Below, piece by piece: positions 43,260 through 54,661 of a stretch of 64,000 bases of DNA. The stretch lies in NCBI GenBank assembly GCA_002964805.2, contig PUDQ02000009.1:310001-374000 (forward strand), in the 5' to 3' direction. The position numbers were made by a program, and so were the translations under genes. The stretch comes from Trametes villosa. Taxonomy: Eukaryota > Basidiomycota > Agaricomycetes > Polyporales > Polyporaceae. Below the pieces are notes generated by a model. That model saw nothing but the letters and a program-made list of their open reading frames with translations, ran no database searches and was not told where the DNA came from. Position 1 is the stretch's first letter; the number at the start of each line of letters is the position of its first letter.

Positions 43260-45671
43260 ATGACCTCCCCGCACTCCTTCGCCTTCGCCAACCCCGCCAT
43301 GCCGGGCGACGCCGTCTCCCTCCTCGTCCTCGTCGAGGACTCGGCCCAGATGGCGGCCAAGTGGCCCGACGTTCGAGACTCATACCTGCCTATTCTGCTC
43401 GAGAACCTACGAACCGCAGACCCATCAGTCCAGGTTCGTTTTTCGCCTCTTTCTGCTTGCTCTTCTCATTATCCGCTTGCTCCTGCAGATCGAGACGCGA
43501 TGGCTCACCACCGCCTCGCCGTCGCCAGTCGCAACCTACGCCATCGCGGACGCGACGCAATGCCGTAACGTCCCGGACCTTCCCCTCGGCCACGGCTCCA
43601 ACACCAAAATCTCCCCAATGGTCATCCACAACGCAATAAAGGTCGGTTTTCTTTTTGGTATACGTTGAGAACGCACTCACTTCTCTACGGCTGCAGATCC
43701 TCGCGGCATCGTTGAGGGGCCACAGTGCCACTCGGCACTTCGTCCTGGTCGCTGCCACCGGTCCGCCGACTTCCAGCCCGATGAGCGACGCCGCGCCTTC
43801 CGGATTCGATCCGTGGGACGACATTGCCCTCGTCCTGAAGCAGGTATGACGCTCTGTGCTCACCCAGAAGCGAAGCGCGCTGAGCTGATCATCGCTTGAT
43901 CAGGAGTACATACGGCTCCATGTCATCCTCAACATCGGCGCCGAGATGCGGACCTTCCACGAGCTCTTTAAGAGATCGGTGCGCGTCTTCGAGCGTTTTC
44001 CGCGCACGGCTTCTCAATTCAGCCCTTCCAGCTGCAGCTCCAGAGTAACTCAGAAGTTCCTGCGTGGTTCACGGCGGACTCTCGGAAGTACTCAATTCGT
44101 CTATCCGGCAGACCGCAATATGTACGCAGCTCCGGTAAGGGTTCCCCGCCTTCCCTCATGCCTCTGCACCTCGATGACGCCCCTTCTCCCGCTCAGTGGC
44201 TGCGCCTATCCCGCTAATTCCACAAGGTCGCTATGGAAACCCGACGCCTCCGCCTCCGACATCGACCAAATCCGCGTCGCCGAACACGCCCCCAACGCAG
44301 GACTCTCCGCCGCCCGCGTCTTCCCCGCCTCATCGGAAGACAGCTACGTCTCCGAGCGCACCTCGGAGCCGAGGCCGCGGGTCCGAGACCTCCAACTCGC
44401 CTCCCGAGTCCGGCGGCGGCGGGGGTCTTGTCTCGTATCTCCAACAGATGCACGGGTTGACGAAGAAGAAGAGCTATGGGGTGAAGGCTCCCAAGAAGAC
44501 GTACTCCGACATCCACCTGCCCATGGCCGGACGGCCCATCCTGCCGCGTCTGGAGGTACCCCAGTCTGACATCTACAGCTACCCGTCCTTCGATGGCGCA
44601 CACGGCCCCGAACCCCAGGTGCTTGTATCAGACTCGCAGGGGCCGCCTAGCAGGCGACACTCGTCCGACCATCTGCCGCCATCGTCGCTTGTGTCGCGCA
44701 CGAGCAACGACGATCGGCGCGCGCGTCGCCGGGGCCCGTGGCTCCCGATAGCGCCGCTTGTCTCCTCCACCCCCTCGTCGCCCACCTCAGTGACGTCGCC
44801 GGGCACACTAGCCGCTCTGCAGAGCCTCGCATCGATGACGCCGCGCCTGCCAGACTTCGTGACCAAGGGCCGCGCGCAGACCACCCCGGGTATGGACTCC
44901 GGAGAGGCATACGACCAGTACGCTCCGCACGGTGCAGGCCCAACGGAGCCCTACCCCTACTCGGTCCACCCCGTCGTGGTGTCGCGCCCCGCGGAGACCC
45001 ATGCGCCATATTCGGCGTCGCCGCCCCAGGATCCGCAGTTGACCGCCTCGCCGAACTACTTCTACTCACGTGTGCCCGCGCCCGCTCCACAATGGTCCCA
45101 GCAGGGCGCCTCCCCCGCGTCGTCGGCGTCCGCGCCGAGCCCGAGCCACACGTCCGCGTCGGGCTTCAGCGACACCTCGCGCCAGTACAGCGACTTCGCG
45201 TACGGGAGCTCGCCGCCGAGCAGCGCGGCGGCGACGCCGCTGTCGATGACCGCGCCCGCGCGCCTGCCGGAGAACTCGGAGGACCAGCCGTTCATCATCA
45301 CGCCCGAGATCGTCGCGAAGTCGGACGCGGACATGGAGGAGGTCCTCCGCTCGGGCGCGCTCCAGGCGAGCATGACGCCCGCGCTGTGCGGCGTCGTGCC
45401 CGCCGTGCAGCCCGCGATGGCGAGCCCGATGTTCGCGGCGAGCGAGCCGATGTCGCCCGAGCAGTACTACTACCCCTCGATGTCGCCGCCGCAGGGACAC
45501 TCCGTGCCCGTGCAGAACGGCGGCTACCCCGTCTACCAGCACGACATGCACATGGGCGCGGACCTGTCCGCGTCCCACGCAGACGGCGTCCAGTGGCACT
45601 ACAACGGCGTCCAGCACGGCTATATCCCGCCCGTGCAAGACTATATCCCCCACGCACACTGGTACCCATGA
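43260..45671 (+). CDS. MED25-type von Willebrand A domain protein
   Basis: Six exons (43260-43433, 43489-43641, 43697-43843, 43904-43978, 44032-44134, 44197-45671) give 708 residues. The first 235 residues form a VWA-like domain: GDAVSLLVLVEDSAQMAAKW, YLPILLENLR, then ILAASLRGHSATRHFVLVAA, YIRLHVILNIGAEM and FTADSRKYSIRLSG. This matches the Mediator subunit 25 VWA domain family found across basidiomycetes, the part that docks onto Mediator. The MIDAS motif DxSxS is reduced to EDSAQ. The remaining 470 residues are disordered, rich in Pro, Ser, Tyr and Gln, with SP sites and a Tyr-rich end (SPEQYYYPSMSPPQG). This resembles a transactivation region. A nuclear role in transcription is inferred. 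The ACID domain of animal Med25 is not present. Confidence 0.75.
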
Positions 45672-47011
45672 AGATGATACCCCTGAAGTCCCAGCTCGTC
45701 CAATCGTTCCTGCCCTGTCGTTATGCTATCTGGTCCTCTCCCAAGGTGCTGTGTAAGATCTCTCTTGGTATTTTGTGTATGTGCTCTCCTCTCTCCCCTC
45801 TCCTCTCGGTCTCTAGGTATAGGTGCTCGAACGGTGTGGTTGTCACGAAACGATGCACCCCGACGCTCTCGCACCTCCGCTCGCATGTATACCCGCGGTA
45901 GATAGCTACCCTATTCTCCTTTAGCTGTACACATCTCTCGGGCGTCGGGGCTGTATGGGGACTTTGCTGGCTGTAAGCTATGTAGCATATCATATCTCTT
46001 TTCTTGCGCGACACCCCTCCGGGGCACTGACTGCACCCGCGCCGCGGCCCTCTAGTGCGCGATGTGGCCAGACGCCTGCCGCGGCCGCCGGATCTGGACA
46101 CGCGCATCCCAAGAGTGCCGATCGGGGCGATCTCCTGCACGCGGAAACGGGCCCACAGCTGCGCGGTCTGGGAAGCTGTCCAGCGCGGACCACCTCGCGG
46201 TGCCCGCAGCCCCGCGCGCGGCCCCACGCACCGCCCGGCCTCCACGGGAACGGCCCCCTCCAGACTGAGGCCACAGACAGCGTGTGCGCGGCGGGCACGC
46301 GCTGGGCACGCGCCTTCGTCGGAGGATGCGCGCGTCGCCCGAAGCGGCAGGCCGCAACGGTGTTCACGAATCTGTGCGCCCGCGCGGCGAGATTAGCGGG
46401 CTCGGAATGCGCGTCCCGCGCGCGGAGCGGGCGACGGTGCTGCTGGGGCCGGGCGGTGCTCCCGAGGCTACTCCATCCGGGCGCGCGAGATGGCTGTGCT
46501 GGGGAAGAACGTGCTTCATGCTTATATGAACGTCCAGAACGGCGCGCGCGCGGGGAGTGCCGCCAGCGGCGGAGGGGCAGCGCGTCGGTCCGCACCTTCT
46601 CCGCATAAACGCCTATCTTCGCCGTCGCTGTTCAGTCGCGCGCTGGCATGGGAATGCGCTTACGTCTGTTGCGTGAAAGAGAGTTTGTTGCGTGGGCAGG
46701 GGACCGTGACGGACCGGGACTAAGAAGATGGCGAGGGCGGGAAATCAGTAGAGGTGATAATTGGGTGGCGCTGGAACGAGAGGGTACGAAGCGTTATTAG
46801 GTGGTTACTATGGTACTGGAGCACCGGCATTAAACAACTGTGAAGCACTGGTGAGCATTAGATACTGTTTGTCAAAGCAAATTCACTGACACATTGCCTC
46901 AGGGCTACCTGACACCCGGTGCTGGCGGGGTTCCCCCTTGTTCACTCGATCTGCACAGTGTCAGCGAGAGGTTAGGTACGATATTGTTGGGAAACATACA
47001 AGGGATAAACT
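45672..47011. other. Convergent intergenic (MED25-like / first F-box gene)
   Basis: About 1.3 kb. Overlapping frames of about 200 codons on both strands at 45.95-46.6 kb arise from GC-rich composition and carry no motif. No gene supported. Confidence 0.35.
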
Positions 47012-48856
47012 TCAACTTTCCGGCTCAAAGGGCGAGCCCCAGAAGTCAGTGAACCCTTCCCAGGGATACGTCTTCCCCCAATCCACCGTGTCTGTATGCT
47101 CGCCGAGACGCTCCGTATACCACGCCTCGCTCCGGCCGGTGGGGAGCATAAGAACGTCGTAGTGGTGCGGCGACTCGACCCCCACACGCAGTCGGGTGAG
47201 ACGCTTCCCCATCGCCCTCCTCGCCTCCAAGCAAGCGGTTAGAGGAGCCACAATGTTCGCGTCCACGTCCTGCTCCATGAATGGGATGGCCACGGTTAGG
47301 TCTGTGAGCGCCGGAGACGTGACAGCCCCGTCTGGTTGTCTGGAAGCAAGAGCTTCAAAGAGGCCTGGCATGATGCGATCGCGGGTCCAGGGATAGGTGG
47401 TGGCGATGGCGAGGCGGCGCAGGAGGGGGAACGCGCCGAGGATGGACATCCAGTCGGCGGCAGCCAGCACATTCTTGTCGATCCCAGAGATCTTCAACTC
47501 GACCAGAGGTGCATTGCCGAAAATGCCCAATAGGGAGCCGCGAAGGCTCCGGAGGCCATTGCGCCACTCGGAGAAAACGGCGAAGTGTGTGTCCCCGTGC
47601 AAACCCCAATACCGGTCCTGCGGGCCATCATACGCGTCGACACCGAGATGTACGTAGACTCGACTGACCGTCGCGAGCAGTGGCAGCCCCGTCTTGATCT
47701 GGGGAAGGCAAGCTTCGGGAGCGGTCGGGGTGTGTAGCGGATCGATGTCGTCGAGCTCATCGTCGATGTCGTCGTCGTCGTATCGGGAAAGCCTGCTCAC
47801 GGTGACGTTGGTGGTGGTCGGGATGGAAAGTGCACTGAGAAACCGTGCGGTGTACGGAGCGACGTCATCTATACCGATGTGGGAGAGTGTTGGGGATATG
47901 GCGATGTGCGGCAGGGGGTGTGAGGCATCCTGGGTCCACGCGAGCAGGCCTGGATCGTAGAAGCGGTATCGTCTGAGATCGAGGTGCTTCAAAGTCTTGT
48001 TTTCCTTCAGGAAGTCCAGGAGGCGAGCAAGGGGCACGCCCTCGCAGACCGTATTGGTGAGGAAAAGGGACGTCAAAGATGAGGCAAGGGCTGAAACATT
48101 GCCCAGGGTGATACTCCGCAAGCTGAGTCTCGCGAGGCGAGGATACTGACCCTCGAGCGGCGCGAAGCGGAAAAGAGACGTTCCCTGGTCAATGTACCAG
48201 AAGGGATCGTCATCCTCCTCCTCCTCCGGCAGCATGGGGGAATCGGTCTCGAGCTCCCAACTGTGTTTTCCAAATGACACGTCCAGGGTGACAAGGCTGG
48301 GCATATTGCCATCCTTCAGGAAGTTCGAAACAGCGTTCGAAGAATCCCGAGGAAGCCACTTGAGCTCCAGTCTACGCACGCGCGATCTGTGCGTCCCCAG
48401 TTCCGCTAGCAAGGGCTTCACGTCGAACGTCGCGTTGAACGAGATTTCCAAGGCTGTCGCTGCGGAGCGCTCGAGACGAAGTTGAAAGAACTCCAGGTGT
48501 GGCTTCGCTCCTAGGTGGATTGTCTGCCACAGCAACGGCGTCGCACAGGCGATCGCACGCCACTCGTGGCAAACGTTTACGAGCGCGTACCACGATTTTA
48601 ACTGCTTCTTCGGCTCCCATAGGTGCTCCAAGTTACCATCGTCTTGTACGATACGGAAGATGCGCACGAGCATCTCGAGCGGAAGGCGGTTTATGGGGAC
48701 AATGGAGTTCAACTGAACGCTGACGGCGCGAATCCGGCCGTTTAGCTCTTCTCTCTCTTGTAAGAGCTTCGTGCGAACGGCCGTGAGCTGAGCGTGCGAG
48801 GAATTTGCCATCAACTGCCCTTCAGGAAGGAGCCCGTCTTCGCCGTGCGCTGGCAT
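47012..48856 (-). CDS. F-box/LRR-type protein 1
   Basis: A single exon encodes 614 residues. The N-terminus has a coiled segment (AVRTKLLQEREELNGRIRAV) followed by the agaricomycete F-box: INRLPLEMLVRIFRIV, then WYALVNVCHEWRAIACATPL and LWQTIHL. The rest is irregular leucine-rich: RRLELKWLPRD, TLDVSFGK, LARLSLRSITLGN, HLDLRRYRF, and ALFGNAPLVELKISG near the C-terminus. F-box proteins of this type bind Skp1 in SCF ubiquitin ligases, the LRR part selecting substrates. These families are strongly expanded in mushroom-forming fungi, mostly without known targets. ATG 48856 is used; a second in-frame ATG at 48811 is equally possible. It shares its C-terminal plan (FGNAPL..L.ISG..W..IL..FPLL.RL) with the genes at 49757 and 57646. 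Confidence 0.8.
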   Translation of the reverse strand: MPAHGEDGLLPEGQLMANSSHAQLTAVRTKLLQEREELNGRIRAVSVQLNSIVPINRLPLEMLVRIFRIVQDDGNLEHLWEPKKQLKSWYALVNVCHEWRAIACATPLLWQTIHLGAKPHLEFFQLRLERSAATALEISFNATFDVKPLLAELGTHRSRVRRLELKWLPRDSSNAVSNFLKDGNMPSLVTLDVSFGKHSWELETDSPMLPEEEEDDDPFWYIDQGTSLFRFAPLEGQYPRLARLSLRSITLGNVSALASSLTSLFLTNTVCEGVPLARLLDFLKENKTLKHLDLRRYRFYDPGLLAWTQDASHPLPHIAISPTLSHIGIDDVAPYTARFLSALSIPTTTNVTVSRLSRYDDDDIDDELDDIDPLHTPTAPEACLPQIKTGLPLLATVSRVYVHLGVDAYDGPQDRYWGLHGDTHFAVFSEWRNGLRSLRGSLLGIFGNAPLVELKISGIDKNVLAAADWMSILGAFPLLRRLAIATTYPWTRDRIMPGLFEALASRQPDGAVTSPALTDLTVAIPFMEQDVDANIVAPLTACLEARRAMGKRLTRLRVGVESPHHYDVLMLPTGRSEAWYTERLGEHTDTVDWGKTYPWEGFTDFWGSPFEPES

Positions 48857-49756
48857 CTCCGGGAAGGCTGTTATTGAGAGGCGTGCATAGCGTCAGCTTC
48901 GGTGGCGCAGAGTGTAGTAGGGGACAGACTTGGAGAGGTACAATCAGAAAGTCGACGTTGACGTACCTTACTTGCAATAGTATTTCGCTTAAGGACCTGG
49001 ATGTCGGATGGGATGATGTCGACGAGGGGAGAAGCAAAGGTCGTAACGCAACTGTGAAGGCCGCTCGTCGAGATAGGAGGCGCCACGGGGGAGGTGAGGG
49101 ACAATGCGCGAGTACAAGGTGAACGATGGCGCTTAGCAACGCGACCTAGTCCCGACAGGGGTTGGCACCGGGTACAACTTGACAGCATGCGCGAGCTTCG
49201 CGATGGGTACCTATGACCGCCTACACATCTGTGCTCGTTCTCCAAGGTCCTGCGCTTATGTATGTTGCAATGCAGTGGTGTGATACGATGGGAAATGTGA
49301 AAGGGGTAAAAGACTAGGTTCAATCGAGAGAATGACTGTAACGGGGAGAAACGAGAGCTTCAGCGAGGCCGTACGTACACGAGACACTGACGCGTGCTCG
49401 CGGACGCAGTGGATCAACTAGAGCACGGATGAGGGGGGACGTGGATCGAGGAATGTGGGCCTGCTGACGCTCAGACACAAGGGTGAGCCGCAGGGAAGGG
49501 AAGAAACATCGTCCATGGGATGGTACCAGTTCGTTTGGGCAGAGAGATGCTCGTTCCCCGTTTTGAGCAGTGCGGAGCACCATATGAACTGGTGTTGAGA
49601 GCGATCGTATCTTTCGTGCAGCAACGACATCGCAGTGAGTCGGCATCCGTATCCACGTCTAGCGGCACCACTAAACCTGGCTTGAATGTGGCGCCTGTGC
49701 AGAAAATAGCGCGGTTACCATAAGTTCAGCACACAAGACCGTTCAGGAGGAGCGCG
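48857..49756. other. Intergenic between F-box genes 1 and 2
   Basis: About 0.9 kb between two co-directional minus-strand genes. No coding sequence supported. Confidence 0.35.
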
Positions 49757-51544
49757 CTAACAACCCACCTCGTCAGGGGAATCTTCAAAAAAGTGCGCCT
49801 CGTCGTACGTCGGGAACGCGACCACGTCCACGAAGCGGGACAGGACCTCTTGGTAGCGCGCCTGCCGTTCGCGAAGGTCCCGTCCCTCCTGGTCCGGATC
49901 GGGAGTGCCGTACACAAGAGAGAGTCGAAGTACCGCCAGGCGCTGCCCCTCGGTTTGTCGACAGTCTAGGCACAGTTGTATCGCTTCCAGAACCTCTTCA
50001 TCCTTCCCCTCCACGTATGAGCAGAGAGTGAGCTCGCGGAGGTTCGGGCATGGCACGCTGCGCCCCCCTCGTAGCGCCTTGAGGAACGCGTCCTGCGGGT
50101 CCCAGCTGTATTTCGTGCGTCTTCTGCTAATGAGGGCGAGCCGCTGTAGGAGAGGGAAGCCACGGAGAACATCTCCCCAGCTTGGTCCAGAGATCGCGTG
50201 CTCTTCGACACAGCTGACAACGAGTTCCTCAAGCGGGGCGTTGCCGAAGAGCGCCAGAAGGTCAGACCCAATCTCAGGCCGAACAGGACCCTCGTCGAGA
50301 GCATCAGAGTCGATCATGATCCGGCGGAGGCCTGCCCAACCGACGACGCTGCATGACCCGTCGTCGCGCAAGAGGTCGACGCACACACTGTCAACCTTGG
50401 ACAAGATGGGCAGACAGGTGGCCTTGTTTGCGGGAAGGCACTTGTGGAGCGGAGCATCCAGCGAGTCTTCCAAATCGCCGTATTCCACGCGCTTAGTGAT
50501 GGCGACTGTGTCGACGGTGCGCGGCACGTAGAAGGTGTCGAGGATGTACACGGTGTACCAAAAAGAGTCGGTGAGGGCGAGATTTCGGAGTGTCTTGGGG
50601 AGTCTGACGCGCGGACCGGGAGTTTGCCGTTCGTCGTTGCATCTGTAGCGGTGAATGATAAGCTCTTCCAGGCGAGGTAATCGGCGCAACACGGAGTTCA
50701 GCGCAGCAAGGGTCGCTGCGAGGGTGACGCAGTCGCGTAGCTCCAGCCGCTTCAGCGACGAGCTCAATGCACTGCCATAGCCAAGGACAATACCGCGCAG
50801 GGAGAGTTCCGTGAGGTTGGGCAAGTTCTCCACCGTAGGACGCCACTCGAACACCTCCTCTTCCTCGTCTTGGCCTGGCACTAGTCCCAGGCTGTCCACT
50901 CGCTCTGGCTCTTCATCGTCCGTGTCCTCGTCCTCGTTCTCGCACTTGTCGGCTGTGTCGTCGCCCTGCTCCACGAAGGGGTTGAACATGACCGAGAGCT
51001 TCTCCAGCGCGGGCATCCTCTTCTCCAGTAGATCTATCACGCAGTCCGCCTCGGATCGACGCGCGGTGTCGAAACGGAGGATGCGCACGCGCCCGAGGTA
51101 CGCATGCATGAGCGCGAGGTAGAGCGATAATTTGGTGTTGCTGGCAAACGAGACCGAGACAGGGAATGGATCCGACCTCTCCAGGAAGGCCTGGAAAAGC
51201 ATGGGGCTCATGCGGAGGCTGACACGGATGTCCGTCCAGAGCTGCGGGGTAGAGACAACAACGGTCCTCCAGAAGCGACAGACGGCGGCTACGTTGGTCC
51301 ACGGCTGTGCCACGAGCCCTCTCCTTCGGTCTCTGAGCTCGCGGAAGATGCTGGTGAGGATCTCGAAGGGGAGGCAGTTGACTGCTGAGGATGAGTTGAA
51401 GAGAGCGTTCGCGCCGAGCACTTGGAGCCGAGGAGCATTGCCCTGCGTGATGATGTTTTCTTGCGCTGAAGGTACCGCTCCAGATGCTGATGGTGTTGCA
51501 ATGGTATGTTGGAGTGGCGGGAGCTCGTGGTAAGGAGCAGCCAT
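49757..51544 (-). CDS. F-box/LRR-type protein 2
   Basis: A single exon of 595 residues starting MAAPYHELPP; the frame is open farther upstream but only with a TTG. The F-box VNCLPFEILTSIFRELRDRR plus WTNVAAVCRFWRTVVVSTPQ and LWTDIRVSL lies at about residues 55-110. An acidic linker (DKCENEDEDTDDEEPER) interrupts the early LRR region, followed by LPNLTELSLRGIVLG, SLKRLELRDC, RLPRLEELIIHRYRC. Near the C-terminus, LALFGNAPLEELVVSC, WGDVLRGFPLLQRLALIS and CPNLRELTLCSY align with F-box protein 1, showing common ancestry. Predicted SCF substrate receptor. Just upstream is an imperfect tandem GATCACTCCGCACAA at 51588-51616. Confidence 0.8.
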   Translation of the reverse strand: MAAPYHELPPLQHTIATPSASGAVPSAQENIITQGNAPRLQVLGANALFNSSSAVNCLPFEILTSIFRELRDRRRGLVAQPWTNVAAVCRFWRTVVVSTPQLWTDIRVSLRMSPMLFQAFLERSDPFPVSVSFASNTKLSLYLALMHAYLGRVRILRFDTARRSEADCVIDLLEKRMPALEKLSVMFNPFVEQGDDTADKCENEDEDTDDEEPERVDSLGLVPGQDEEEEVFEWRPTVENLPNLTELSLRGIVLGYGSALSSSLKRLELRDCVTLAATLAALNSVLRRLPRLEELIIHRYRCNDERQTPGPRVRLPKTLRNLALTDSFWYTVYILDTFYVPRTVDTVAITKRVEYGDLEDSLDAPLHKCLPANKATCLPILSKVDSVCVDLLRDDGSCSVVGWAGLRRIMIDSDALDEGPVRPEIGSDLLALFGNAPLEELVVSCVEEHAISGPSWGDVLRGFPLLQRLALISRRRTKYSWDPQDAFLKALRGGRSVPCPNLRELTLCSYVEGKDEEVLEAIQLCLDCRQTEGQRLAVLRLSLVYGTPDPDQEGRDLRERQARYQEVLSRFVDVVAFPTYDEAHFFEDSPDEVGC

Positions 51545-52875
51545 CTCGGAGTCTGACGCGCGAGGAGACCTGGATGGCAGATTAGCGATCACTCCGCACA
51601 AGATCACTCCGCACAATAACTGCTCATATGAATCACCGCAAAGCTGGTCGCGCCCAGCTTTTTACCACGAGTTCTAGTTCTTCGTGGCAGCGTCCCCTTG
51701 ATCACGAAAGCGATTATTTCGCCGCAAGTACTGTAACTGTGACTGTGTCAGTCTATCATAGTACAACTTACTGCACGAATGAGAATAGCGAGGTTCTGCG
51801 TAGTTGCTGGCCCGTCGTATGCAGCCTCAAAATAACAGATCGTAGCTGAGGCTCTATATGTGAAGCGTTGCCCTCTCCTGGCCTGAGATTGTGCGAGATA
51901 GAGGGAGGATGAAGAAGTCAGGAGGCGAGAGAGAGAGAGTAGGGTTTTGATCCATTACGCAGTGCTACACTAGTTACACCGGACCCCAAGCCAGCTACTT
52001 AGGTAATACTAACGGATCGCGAATCCAACTTAGATAGCGCCCTACACTACTTGGTACACCTGGGCCCTGTGCGGTGCGAACAGTTCGGCGGCGATGGGCT
52101 CGAACGTTATGCCAGGCTGTTTCACCCCTGTCGGGGAATGATCAGTCTCGCGGCTCTCGCTCAGTGTGGCAGGTCACAAGGGTGCGCAGCAGGGGGCCCC
52201 ACCATATGGTAGCCCTCTCTGCCTATCTGCGGCGGTCCTCCGCCATGTCGATTTGACGAGCAGATATCACACACCTTGCGCCGATGTACGTCGTATAGGA
52301 CGACCATCCCGAGGGCATTCGTCGTGGAGGGCCCGTATCAGGGGCCGCCTCCGCCGGGCCCGTGTCAAGCACGGGGCCGGCACTGTGGAGGAAAGGGGGT
52401 ATCTCTTTGCAGAGCGTGAACACGCACACCACGTACTCTGCGAGGGGCGGCATCGTGCTTCTCCCGCGGAGGAGCATGTCGAGGAAGCGGAGGCAGCTGC
52501 TGGGCCCTGGCAGCGGAGCCGTCCCGTCGGGGTACTTAGTACCTCTCCTTCCGCAGTGCTCGCGGGCATCCGAACAGGTTCGCGGGCATCTGAATCTCTC
52601 AGGCATCCAGTTTCCTGGGCATCCTCGCCGGAGGGCATCCATGTTAATGGGCATCGCCATGGGCGGATGTGGACGGTCTTTGCATCAATTAACGCTCGCC
52701 ATTAGCATCGTGAGCCGTGGGAATTAATCTCGGTGAACGACCGCTAGCGGCGCTACGCCCGAGTGAGTGATGTTCAAGTGTTTGTTTTCTATTCACTCGA
52801 CACTCCCCCTCGCCAAACCCTTCTGCAGCGAACGACGGACGGTACACCCACTGTAGGCTATGGGCTCGGTGTAAG
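51545..52875. other. Divergent intergenic between F-box genes 2 and 3
   Basis: About 1.3 kb. A minus-strand frame of 145 codons at 52223-52660 and overlapping plus frames were considered but carry no motif. Probably two promoters. Confidence 0.35.
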
Positions 52876-54661
52876 ATGGAGAAAGTACAGACCAGCTTAC
52901 GGGTACGTCTTTTGAAGTGGAGTTATGCATTCTGGCGCTAACCTCCAGGTCTCCCGACGCTGGCAGGTTAGCTCGGACCGAAAGCTATTCGAATACAATC
53001 GCAGAGGAGCCGTACAAAGCTTGCCCAACGAGTTACTCGTACAAGTCTTCGAGCACTACGGCCCTGACGCGAATGCGCGACAGCCTCTCGATCCACACAA
53101 ATGGATGGACGTCTGGCGGGGGACAGCTCCCAGGAAATTCGGGGGACGTTTCCAGCTCAGCTCCAACTCGCTCTTTTGGGAACCAGGTCCTACTCGATGC
53201 TTCACGTTGATGCTTGTCTGTCGGTTGTGGCGCGACCTGGCTCTTGCTACACCCTCGCTTTGGCAGGTAGTCGACGTGTCCCAGCACACTCGATGGCTGA
53301 AGCTAGCGCTGGTTCGCTCGCGACACGCACAACTCGACCTCTTTTTCCGGGACCTCCGCACGGCACGCAACGCAGTATCGGATGTCCTCCCCCATGTGGT
53401 GCGGCTCCGAACCCTGGTCCTGCCGCCCTTGGATCGCCTGCCATATTCCCCGCCGGTCTGGAAGGTTTCCCCGATAGTCCCCTTCCTTCCTCTCCTTACG
53501 AGTGGTAGGACGATGCAGGCGCTCGAAGAGCTCATACTTTCTGTGGAGATCGAAAATCGTCCCCAAATTCAGCGTGCACAACTCGATCTACCCCACGACA
53601 AGTTCCCCTCCCTACGAGTACTCCGCATCTCGTGTGTATCAGTTCCCTGGAACCGCGACATGCTGTCCCATTTGACGACGTTGGACCTCCGCGCCTCCGT
53701 TGCCAACGGCCCATCCCCTTCCTGCGACCACTTCCTGGATGTCCTAGAGCACGGCACTGCGCTCCACGAGCTACGTTTACTGGACTCCTTCGTCTCTGCC
53801 ACGCTCGGAGTCGGAGGCGGGCCCAGAGCGCTTGATGCTGAGATGGTCAACCCAGACCGCACCCTCCACCTACCAAGACTCCGCAAGCTCGTTCTCGCTG
53901 ACATCCCGTCCGTCACCGCATGGCTTCTCTCCCATCTTATTTTTGCGCCCGACATATCGACCGTTGTGGTCGGATGGCTTCCTGATGTGGACATGGAGCC
54001 GAAGCTACCGGAAGGCGCTTTCACGTCGCTTGTCCCGTGTCATGACCTTGCTGTCCGCTTCTTCCCCGGGACTATGCCCACACATGGCCTCGTCACCATG
54101 CGACACGACAAGGCCGTGCTCAGCGTGCACTCCGGCGACCGCTCCGCTGAGCTCTCCCTGCAGCTCCGGGCTCGCGGGGGTAGCAACGCATGGCCTTACC
54201 AACTACTGCTGGCGCTGCAAGAATTCCGCCGGCTCTTTGCCGGCTTCCCCATCAGCGAGCTCAACATCACCGGAACCCAAGAAGAGTCCGAGGGCTTCGA
54301 AGAGTGGACGGCGCTGTTCGACGCGTTCCCTCACTTGCAGACACTCGAGTTCTCTACATTTGGTTCCATCGCTCCCCTTCTCCACGCCCTCATGCACACG
54401 CAAACACCGGACACCAGCGACACACCGCGCGCGCCCCCGTGCGCGCGACTGCAGCAGCTCAGGCTGACAAGTGGAACTTATGCGATTGGCCACATAGAAA
54501 TTCTCGTCGCGGCGCTGCAGCACCGGGCACATTTGGGGCTGGGGCCTATAGAGAGCCTGAAACTAGAGTTGGGGTATGGCGATGAGCATGAGGCCTGCGT
54601 TGAAGAAGTAAAGGCTTACCTGGGCGACTTGAAGATGCTTTGTCCGGACATATCGTACTAG
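52876..54661 (+). CDS. F-box/LRR-type protein 3
   Basis: The likely structure has a 27-nt first exon (52876-52902, MEKVQTSLR) and a 46-nt intron with branch-like GCTAAC, then exon 52949-54661. The unspliced ATG at 52925 is an alternative start in the same frame. The product is about 580 residues. The F-box is VQSLPNELLVQVFEHYGPDA, with an insertion of about 45 residues, then CFTLMLVCRLWRDLALATPS and LWQVVDVSQ. LRR-like segments follow: LRTLVLPPLDRL, ALEELILSVEI, SLRVLRISCVS, HLTTLDLRAS, LHELRLLDSF, RLRKLVLADIPS. Near the end, FPISELNITGTQEE, FPHLQTLEFST and IESLKLELGYG. Predicted SCF adaptor of the same expanded class; substrate unknown. First of three plus-strand copies. Confidence 0.8.

Noticed and set aside
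45955..46608. Frames of about 200 codons on both strands downstream of the MED25-like gene
   Set aside because: They overlap each other, have no motif and sit in CpG-rich convergent intergenic DNA.
52223..52660. A 145-codon minus-strand frame between F-box genes 2 and 3
   Set aside because: It reads somewhat like a protein but matches no family I know and lacks splice or promoter support.
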